Source of the DNA: Cryptomeria japonica
Lineage: Eukaryota; Streptophyta; Pinopsida; Cupressales; Cupressaceae
Assembly (NCBI RefSeq): GCF_030272615.1
Contig: NC_081410.1
Coordinates: 259,749,533 to 259,813,532 of the forward strand
Direction: 5' to 3'
Length of the DNA stretch: 64,000 nt
Position numbers and translations under genes: made by a program
Part shown: positions 57,049-64,000 of the stretch, one piece after another
Layout: each line of letters opens with the position of its first letter
Numbering within the stretch: position 1 is the stretch's first letter
The notes under the pieces: generated by a model
The model's database searches: none
The model's input: only the letters and a program-made list of their open reading frames with translations
What the model was told of the DNA's origin: nothing

Positions 57049-59409
57049 TCAAGGATAGCCTAGCTTCACACGAAATTGTTCAGATGATGGAATAATAGCA
57101 AATCTCACATCAAGGGATTTGTTATGGACCTCAATAGGTAGTGTAATAGAACCAATTGCAGGAGAATAAAATGCATCAAATAGTTTCACAACCACATTTG
57201 TTTCGTCATAGATCACTTGATTCAATTGCAAAGTAAAAAGAAATTCTTCAGTAATGACATTAACCATACAAGAAGGATCAATAAGCACTCCACGGCAAGG
57301 TGTATTCTTGACTTTTGCAACTATATATAAAGGACCATCAGGTGTCCTGATAGTTTCACTGGAATCAAAGGTGATGGAAGGTTCTTTAGGGATTTTCTGC
57401 TGCTCTACAAAGTTAATCACATTCGGAGTCATAGACACAAGATCATCAGGTGAGACAGAGGAATCAATAGTATCAATTGCATTAGAGGTATGAGAAGGTA
57501 ATGGATTAGTAAAAATCTTAATATTTTGGTTAGGAGGAGCTACAGATGTGTTGCCTTTATCATTCACACCAAAAACAAAGATAGTTTTATTATCAATCAA
57601 ATCTTGAATTTTACCCTTTAAAGCAAAACATTTTTCAGTATCATGCCCAGGTTGATGATGAAATTGACAAAAAGATTTGTTATCAAAATAGGGTGAATTA
57701 ATCTTTGTAGGATCTATTTGCTTTATAGGAGGGAGAGTAAGCACATTTTGTTCCAATAACTTATTCATAATACTATGCAATGATTCATTCAAAGGAGTAA
57801 ACTTTCTTTCTTTTTTGAAAAACTTAGAAATAGGAGGCACACCTGATGCTGCATTCACATTGTTATTGATGATGTTTTCATTGAATTTAATTGACTCTCT
57901 GTTTAGTTTAAACTTCCCAAATGGTTGTTGACTACTATCAGCCTTATCACTCGGAGCCATAGGATTTGCTTGTTCCATTTGACTCACAATCAGTTGATAA
58001 TTGTGAAGAGTTGCGCACAACTGTTGGAAAGAATTAAACTCAGAAAACAGAAGTTTTTCTCTAATATATTTTTGTAAATTAGAAATAAAGATTCTTTGAA
58101 TATCATTGTCAGGTACTCGAAAAGAAATTTGAGCATACAAATGCTTATATCTACCAATGAAATCAGTCACTTTTTCTTTAACACCTTGTTTACAATGCAT
58201 TAAATCAATCAAAGTAACTTTAGGACTTATATTGTTTTGAAATTGTTGAATAAAAGCATTTGCAAGTTGTTCAAAAGAAGTAATAGAATAGGAAGGTAAC
58301 GAGCAATACCATTGTAGGACTTTATCTCTTAATGTTCTAGTAAACAGTTTTGCAAGCAACCTTTGGTCATAAGCAAAATCGGTACATATTGTTTGAAATG
58401 TCTTAACATGTGTCAGAGGATCACCCTTACCATTATAAAGCTCCAAATGCAGAATTTCAACATGTTTAGGGGGGATAGCTCGAACAATGTCAAGAGAAAG
58501 TGGGCTCACAACATCAAATATGGGCACACTAAACTTAGATTGATTCATAGAGGCAATTTGTTGCTGTAAAGAAGAGACAGTTTGTGCAAGATTGTTAATG
58601 GTCACTTCAGTCGAAGAGTTCATATTAGACGTGTTAGATTGTGATGGAGGTATTATGTTATTGAAAGAAGGTATTGATTGAGAGTAAGGTGGTGGGACAC
58701 TATGATAGTTAGTCATAGGAGATGATTGGAAAGGAGGAACACTACAAGGAGGAATGGAATGGTTAAATGAATTGCCCCCTTGCGTCATATTTATTTGTGG
58801 AGATATAATAGGAACACTCATTGAAGGAATGAATGAAGAAGTTGGATTGAATGAAGGAAGAGGGGTGATTGAAGAAGAGGGATTGCCCCCATGACTGGTG
58901 ATCATAGGAGGAATGTCTTGTATTGAAGTAGTCATTATGTTTGATGTAAAATTAGGTATACTAGCAATAGGAGTTGTCAAAGGAATAGAATGATTAACTT
59001 GAGTAGGAGGTTGTGTATAACCTAAAGTTTCAGCACAACTCTTCATAGGCATTACATTCGAATCCACAATGTGTGCACTACTACGCAAAATATCAATTCC
59101 ATTCTTATCATTTTGAACCATACGTTTTAGACCCTCAATTAAGGGAAGAGCTTGACTATCGGGGTATTCTTGAGACATCCATTGTCGAAAATCATCAAAT
59201 TGGTTATCCAATTTCGAAAGTTGTTCTACAGAAACCTCATGGAGAGCTTCTTCATCATTAAGAGGATTAGAGGAATTACCCATGTCCTCGTTAAAAAGAC
59301 CATTCAAATTAGGTTCCATCTCCTCAGTAATTAAACCTTGGAAAGACTTAATTCTAAGGCTTCGTCTAACAGGAATAGTGTAAGTAGGGCTTATTGTTGT
59401 AAAACTCAT
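57049..59409 (-). CDS. Gag (with degenerate protease) of the Gag-only element
   Basis: A 786-codon open frame starting MSFTTISPTYTIPVRRSLRI. Residues about 1-120 are mixed charged. About 130-290 are Ser/Pro/Asn-rich and low complexity. A short coiled coil (NNLAQTVSSLQQQIASMNQS) precedes the gag core at about 310-480 (HLELYNGKGDPLTHVKTFQT, VLQWYCSLPSYSITSFEQLA, YKHLYAQISFRVPDNDIQRI). A knuckle-like CQFHHQPGHDTEKCFALKG is at about 580-600. The end is protease-like, but the active site reads VLIDPSCMVNVI, so the D-x-G triplet is DPS and catalysis is unlikely. Its length and intactness contrast with every other frame in the window. It would assemble particles; enzymes would have to come in trans. 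Confidence 0.85.
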   Translation of the reverse strand: MSFTTISPTYTIPVRRSLRIKSFQGLITEEMEPNLNGLFNEDMGNSSNPLNDEEALHEVSVEQLSKLDNQFDDFRQWMSQEYPDSQALPLIEGLKRMVQNDKNGIDILRSSAHIVDSNVMPMKSCAETLGYTQPPTQVNHSIPLTTPIASIPNFTSNIMTTSIQDIPPMITSHGGNPSSSITPLPSFNPTSSFIPSMSVPIISPQINMTQGGNSFNHSIPPCSVPPFQSSPMTNYHSVPPPYSQSIPSFNNIIPPSQSNTSNMNSSTEVTINNLAQTVSSLQQQIASMNQSKFSVPIFDVVSPLSLDIVRAIPPKHVEILHLELYNGKGDPLTHVKTFQTICTDFAYDQRLLAKLFTRTLRDKVLQWYCSLPSYSITSFEQLANAFIQQFQNNISPKVTLIDLMHCKQGVKEKVTDFIGRYKHLYAQISFRVPDNDIQRIFISNLQKYIREKLLFSEFNSFQQLCATLHNYQLIVSQMEQANPMAPSDKADSSQQPFGKFKLNRESIKFNENIINNNVNAASGVPPISKFFKKERKFTPLNESLHSIMNKLLEQNVLTLPPIKQIDPTKINSPYFDNKSFCQFHHQPGHDTEKCFALKGKIQDLIDNKTIFVFGVNDKGNTSVAPPNQNIKIFTNPLPSHTSNAIDTIDSSVSPDDLVSMTPNVINFVEQQKIPKEPSITFDSSETIRTPDGPLYIVAKVKNTPCRGVLIDPSCMVNVITEEFLFTLQLNQVIYDETNVVVKLFDAFYSPAIGSITLPIEVHNKSLDVRFAIIPSSEQFRVKLGYP

Positions 59410-60573
59410 GCACTAAAGAGAGAGAGAAGATTTTGAATTTTAGAGGTAGCAAATTTCAATAAAATCAGCCAATCTCCTAGATTTAAGCTGTTAAATACAA
59501 TCAGGACAATCTCCCGAAATTTCAGAAAAAATGTCAGGGACCGTGGCGAACGGAGTGCACACAGTCCTCACAACTTTTTTCAAAATTTTCAGGGATGAAA
59601 GTTATGATGATTTTAAAGCTAATCTGAAAAAATTGAGTGATTTTACGATCTGTAGATAGGCCAAATTAAAGTTGCAATCTCAAAATTGAACCCTCCCAAG
59701 ATTGTTGAAATATGTAAAATTTGAATTTTGAAAAAGAGAGGGAAACTGAAATTTTGAATTTTATGATTTTAGAGGGAATACTAAAAGCAATGCAAGTTTT
59801 GAAATTTTAAAAATTGACTCAATTTCACGCAAAATTCAAATTTGAAAGTGGAAGTCAAGGTTGTTGCAATTAAACATTTAATTTCAAAAGTCACAAACTG
59901 CAAAAATTTGAATAAAGCACTGAAATTTCGAATGAATGCCAACACACTTTTTAGATTTAGGACAGTAAGAAACACAATTTTGATATGAATTTTAATTTCA
60001 ACAATTTTTGAATGATTAGAATCCTCAATCCAAGCAATCGCTAGACCAACTTTGACTTTAATTTTGAAAGTGTTAAAATTGATAAAATCAGCCAAAATTC
60101 TGGATTTTAGCAGAAAAACACAGTAAGATCTAGCTCCCAAAATTTTGGAAAAAATGTCGGGGATGATGGCGCTTGGGGTGCACACGGTCCTCGCAAATTT
60201 TTTCCAAATTTTCAGGGATGAGAGATATTATGATTTTGTTGCGGAATCCAAAGTTACAGCCGATTTGGAGGTGTTTTGATCAGTGAAATTATCAGTCAAA
60301 GGTTGAATCAAGAAGGTTTTAAAAATTAGGGTTTTGACATTTAACCACTTAATTTTCAGAATTAAAGCACAAATATGAATTGATAATTTACAATAGAAGG
60401 GTAGATCTAAAACAAGCATTAACAATTAAACATTTCACAAGTTTAATTACTAAAAAGAAAATTTTATGGTTTTTATGCAATTAACCTCTAAAATTTGCAA
60501 AAGATCAAACATGGAAATGTAATTAAGGAAACAAAATTTTTAGATCTAACCATGAATAATCAGAATGAGGATG
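59410..60573 (-). other. Leader of the Gag-only element
   Basis: About 1.2 kb between primer site and gag. It contains two diverged copies (about 59470-59620 and 60080-60230) of a roughly 110-bp motif that also occurs once in each LTR. The rest is A/T-rich with many AAATTTTGAATTT-type words. No coding function is supported. Confidence 0.6.
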
Positions 60574-60591
60574 TTCACGTTGGGTTCACCA
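60574..60591 (-). other. Primer-binding site, tRNA-Trp type, 18 nt
   Basis: Minus strand TGGTGAACCCAACGTGAA, three bases from the LTR. It matches the first 18 nt of the element 2 primer site exactly and then diverges (CATCC instead of TCGAA), as expected when plus-strand copying stops at the modified A58 of the tRNA. Confidence 0.8.
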
Positions 60592-60594
60592 AAA

Positions 60595-61856
60595 TGTAAA
60601 GCGGAAAAATCGAACCCTAGTTGTTCTCCCCTCCCCAACTCCAAGGAGAGAGAAGGGAGGTCACTAGGGTTGATGGTTTTCACTTAGGAGAGGCTTTACA
60701 TTCAAAAGAGGGGTTGAAACCCACAAGATTCAATCCCACACAATGCAGGATTGGATTCTAAATGAGTTTCAAGGGTTAAGACATCAAGGATACCCTCTTT
60801 TGTAAAGAATATAGATAGAATGATTGAACTAGGAATGTATGTAGAAGCAAGAAAGATTCGCTTGTAAACAGAGATAGGGATATGGGATGAAGCTGCGGAC
60901 CTGGAATTAGCAGTAAAATGTCGAGACGGTGCTGTTCTGCAAATTTGAACGAAAGTTGACAGGACGATGGCGCCCGGCGTGCACACGGTCTTTCGAAAAA
61001 TCCGCGAAACGAAGGTGGATCTGTTCGTCTCTGCACAAGGATTCCAGATCTTTAATTACAGCCGCGTACCTGCAACCTACACACAGAAAAGAGAGGACGA
61101 TTTGGGGGTTAGGGATTAGGGGTTTTCCTTTAGGTCAAACCCCAGTTTTGGAATTAACCAAGAAATGAGAATGCTGTAAATGTAAATGTTTGTAATGTAA
61201 ACAAGTACTGATACCTTGTTGTAAGAATGTTTGTATTCTTACATGTGAAGGTGTAATGTATGTAGTATGTAGTATGTTGTATGTGATCTCCTCTTCAATG
61301 GTTGAATCCTTGTCTTGAATGCAACACCTAGCCTTGAATGGAGACTTAGAATGCTCAATTGCTTGAAGGAATACTTGAATGCTTGAATGTTTGAATATTT
61401 GAATATCGCTTCCGCGTCTTGCTCTTGCTTATTTCCTTCCTCCCTTTCTAGGAGAGGAAAAGTAGTTTATATACTTGTCAATTAGGATTGATAGACTGAT
61501 TTTTCTGACCTTAGGCCGACCAGGAACCATTATTTCCCGAATTGCAAACTTAAAGACCCGATGCCCAAAAGAGACCAGGTCCAAAATAGGGCCAGGGACT
61601 AGGGCGCTGGGTGCCATGGTCCTGGGGGACCAGGGCACTGGGTGCCCTAGTCCTGAAGGACCAGGGCGCTGGGCAGCATGGTCCCACCTCCCGGGACAAC
61701 AGGGTGCAAGGAGGGATCAGGCCAGGGTGCAGAAAAATGCAGTTTTTGGTGTCACAAGCAGGTTTCGGGGTCTCCATTCAGGTTCAACGTTGCGTCGCCA
61801 TCGTGAAGACCCAAATGCAGTTGAAATTGCAAGTGTCACAATTTTAGGACGCTACA
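60595..61856 (-). repeat. 5' LTR of the Gag-only element
   Basis: 1262 bp. It starts TGTAAAGCGGAAAAATCGAA and ends GGACGCTACA on the plus strand. It carries three units of a GGACCAGGGCGCTGGG repeat (61585-61690) against one in the 3' LTR, which accounts for the length difference. Confidence 0.92.
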
Positions 61857-62529
61857 ATCAGTAATGATGGAAAGTGCAAAGAGGGACACCATATCGGCAT
61901 ATGATGTAATTCAGGATAAATGTGGCAATTTTTAATTTAGTGACATGGGTAAGAGGAATAACTTCAATCCATTTCATGTAATACTTAATAGTAGTGATGA
62001 TGAATTTAGGGCCATTGGATGAGGGTGGATGGATTTTGCCCATGAGGTTGAGTTCTAACTGAAAGAAGGGCCAATATGTGATGATTGGTTGTAATTATTG
62101 CGCTGGTGCATGTATCAAGTCTCCATGTAATTGGAATTGCTTGCATTTTTTAACAAACTGATAAGTGTCCTTCTCCATAGTAGGCCAGTAGTAACTAGTA
62201 TGCAAGAGTTTCTTAGCTAGAATAGGATCGCTCGAATGTGTCCCACATATACCTTTGTGTACCTCTTGCAAAGTAGTGTTGGATTTGTTACACTTGAGAC
62301 ATCGAAGTAAGGTACCATCAAGACCCCAACAATATAGGATATTAACTAAAATGGCATATGGGGAGGTTCAATGAATAAATGTTTTTCGGGCTTTATTGGA
62401 TAGATTGGGAGGTAAGGTATTATCATGTAAGTAGGCATAAATATCTCCATACCATGGGGGATTAGGACCAACTTGGAGACATATCATTTCAAATTGTCGT
62501 ACATTGTAGGTAGGCTCCAAGAGTAGTTC
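61857..62529 (-). pseudogene. Integrase N-terminal half, gypsy element 3
   Basis: From 62529 leftward: ELLLEPTYNVRQFEMICLQV, GPNPPWYGDIYAYLHDNTLP, PNLSNKARKTFIH, then LDGTLLRCLKCNKSNTTLQE, VHKGICGTHSSDPILAKKLL, VKKCKQFQLHGDLIHAPAQ (the second Cys of the HHCC zinc site is Phe), then GKIHPPSSNGPKFIITTIKY, YMKWIEVIPLTHVTKLKIAT and CRYGVPL. It is cut at 61857 within the TDNG-containing motif. Only a few stops are present, so this piece is better preserved than element 2. Confidence 0.85.
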
Positions 62530-64000
62530 TGATGCAGAGCCAGGCAACAAACTAGGTGAAAACCTTCTCTCACCCACAACTACTATGTCCAAAACAAGTT
62601 ATTTTGTTTGTTCATGTTGTAAACAAAACACCTACCAAATAATCTACTCACACAACAATTTGTGTGACCGGATCCATATCAGTTTAGTATCTTCTGGTAC
62701 GGGTAGGATGAAAACACTCTACCCTTGTGTGAATGGCAGACAATCTTCTGATACCAGTGGGATGGAAACATATTGGATTTTGTCTATTGGTGGTCCAACA
62801 AACACAAAATACCCATAAGATCTGACTATCAAATATATTAGGGAATACTTGTCTCACAACTGTCCTATTTGTCTAGTAGCCCTAGTCGTTGAGTTCTCCA
62901 AACACAACTTAACAAAATTCTAAAGGAAAAGATAAACTAAGGGAAGATTCAAATACCCTTTATCAAGTTACACAATTCCCCAAATGCTTAGACTCTAACC
63001 ACAAGTTGAAAGGTCTATACCCTTACTATCCTTCCAGACCCAATCAAGCCAATTAGGCCTAATTTACAAAGGAAGTACCCTTACTAAAGCAACACTTCTG
63101 AAAGGTGGAGTAAGGTGTCAAACCACCAAATCCAAGGTTTCAAGACTTGATCCCATCTTCTTTGTCTTCTGTAAGTGATTTCCACTTCTTCAGTTCAGGC
63201 GGTCACATAGAGATGCCCACCTAGGGTCAATTCAATCTCTTCGGGCTTGGAGCCTCCCTGCAAACAAACACCAAAATATTTTGGTACAATGGCCCCTCTA
63301 ACATTTTCCCATAGGTTGTTTGGTCCTCTGGTGAAAATGTCAGATTAAGGGCATGTTTACGGTGAAACCCTAGGTGCTGGTAGGGTTTATGACTAGTCTG
63401 GTTAGTTTTTGATGGATCTCTACAACCCGATTGTTACAACACCTCAAAATTAAAATGAAAGGTAAGAGATTTCCCTAACTCATCCAATTAGTTTTAGGCA
63501 TCCACCAATTCGTACTGGTAAGAAATGAACAATAAAAATGCAGAATTTCAGAAAACTCCAAATATATTGTATTGCTCCAAACTCCAAAACATCATGAATT
63601 TCAACAACTTCAACAACTAATCCAACAAAAAACATTGGAATCGATCCAAGTGGGCATAATATAGCCTACCTAATAGTTTCCAACCACTTTTCAAACTTTG
63701 GAACAGTTGGAGGATTAGTTATCCCTTTTTACAATATTTTGCAATGACAACAAAAGTTGTCAACTTGCACTTTTCAAATTTGGCAACTCCAAGGTGTATT
63801 TGACCTATTCCAAGGATTGGTATGATGTTTCTAAGACCAATATTTATTTTCCTGACTCATGCCTAGACTCCTACTGACCCACATGGTCATTTGTCCATGG
63901 TGGATTATAAAATGCAACCATGACAATGCCTTACATCAATTGGGTCTTATTGACTCATAAACCTATCAACCTATTACATATGATTATTTTCACCTCATGG
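62530..64000. mobile_element. Start of a further LTR-like insertion, running off the window
   Basis: The integrase frame of element 3 ends at 62529. The new sequence begins TGATGCAGAGCCAGG, which resembles the terminal words of the non-autonomous element at 23899-27631 (its LTR end, read backward, is TGATGCAGAGCATCA). If it is an LTR on the minus strand, it would be longer than 1.4 kb. No coding sequence is recognisable up to the window end. The other end and the target duplication are outside the window. Confidence 0.45.

Larger units (their letters stand above)
53994..61856 (-). mobile_element. Gag-only non-autonomous gypsy element (7.86 kb)
   Basis: Two LTRs (53994-55193 and 60595-61856) with TG...CA ends are flanked by a perfect ATCAG duplication (53989-53993 and 61857-61861). 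A primer site of 18 nt, matching tRNA-Trp, lies inside the right LTR on the minus strand, and a polypurine tract lies inside the left LTR. The 5.4-kb internal part encodes a long Gag with a degenerate protease and a Pro/Ser-rich tail. No RT, RNase H or integrase is present. It split the integrase of element 3. The LTRs are very similar, so this is among the youngest insertions. Confidence 0.93.
48817..62529 (-). mobile_element. Gypsy element 3: Tat-type element, remnant with nested insertions
   Basis: On the minus strand, from right to left, one sees the integrase lead-in and zinc-binding region (61857-62529), a core broken at its SIITDNG-type motif by a nested element, more integrase (53538-53993), an insertion with an unknown ORF (51690-53545), the integrase C-terminal domain (51396-51690), a 1.8-kb 3' UTR, a polypurine tract and a 3' LTR. 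Gag, protease, RT and RNase H would lie to the right but are cut off by another insertion at 62530. The left LTR edge is approximate. Confidence 0.82.

Noticed and set aside
54101-61036. Two near-identical short ORFs (94 and 86 codons, each twice) starting MCTPGAIV or MQRRTDPPS
   Set aside because: They lie in the two LTRs of the Gag-only element and are duplicated with them. There is no independent evidence for translation.

Overview
This window is plant nuclear DNA made almost entirely of nested, decaying LTR retrotransposons. It is AT-rich. I see no intact host gene, rRNA gene, tRNA gene or CRISPR array. The very large Ty3/gypsy elements of Tat type (second, archaeal-type RNase H; multi-kilobase leaders; long 3' untranslated regions), the long copia LTRs and the depth of nesting suggest a large-genome seed plant, probably a gymnosperm such as a conifer. 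That assignment is inference from texture, not from a marker gene.

Layout. (1) 1-9443: minus-strand Tat-type gypsy element, cut by the left window edge, with aRNase H, RNase H, RT, spacer, G-patch, protease, gag, a long leader, a tRNA-Lys-type primer site and the 5' LTR. It sits inside a minus-strand copia LTR fragment (9444-10170), which adjoins copia protease and gag remnants (to about 11440). (2) 11441-20793: old debris, including an inverted-repeat (foldback) element with a 5S-rRNA-like patch, a probable solo LTR (13632-15307) and a copia LTR with primer site and gag remnant (16387-18290). (3) 20794-46101: a complete plus-strand Tat-type element with matching LTRs and near-identical 5-bp target duplications (GATAT/GATAC). 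It carries two nested insertions: a non-autonomous element with two 1.64-kb LTRs around only 451 bp (23899-27631, perfect ATGTG duplications) and a copia element (34571-41421) that splits its integrase. (4) 46102-48816: old flank with a two-zinc-knuckle gag remnant. (5) About 48817-62529: a third, minus-strand Tat-type element, of which the 3' LTR, 3' UTR and integrase remain. Its integrase is broken by an insertion carrying an unrecognised, roughly 545-codon decayed ORF (51894-53530), and again by a young 7.86-kb non-autonomous gypsy element (53994-61856, perfect ATCAG duplications) that keeps a 786-codon Gag but has no RT, RNase H or integrase. (6) 62530-64000: the start of another LTR-like insertion that runs out of the window.

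How the parts relate. The autonomous elements encode Gag, aspartic protease, RT, RNase H and integrase, and are all broken by stops and frameshifts. Most of the stops I checked fit C-to-T or G-to-A transitions (CAG, CAA, CGA or TGG turned into stops), as expected from decay of methylated cytosines. The young Gag-only element would have needed enzymes from an autonomous relative. The nesting order gives relative ages: gypsy element 2 is older than its two guests, and gypsy element 3 is older than the unknown-ORF insertion and the Gag-only element.

The best leads for something undescribed are the unknown ORF insertion at 51.7-53.5 kb, the primer-binding site of element 2 that matches about 41 nt of tRNA-Trp instead of the usual 18, the iterated AGCGCT motif in the leaders of elements 1 and 2, and the Gag-only element with its reiterated leader/LTR motif.
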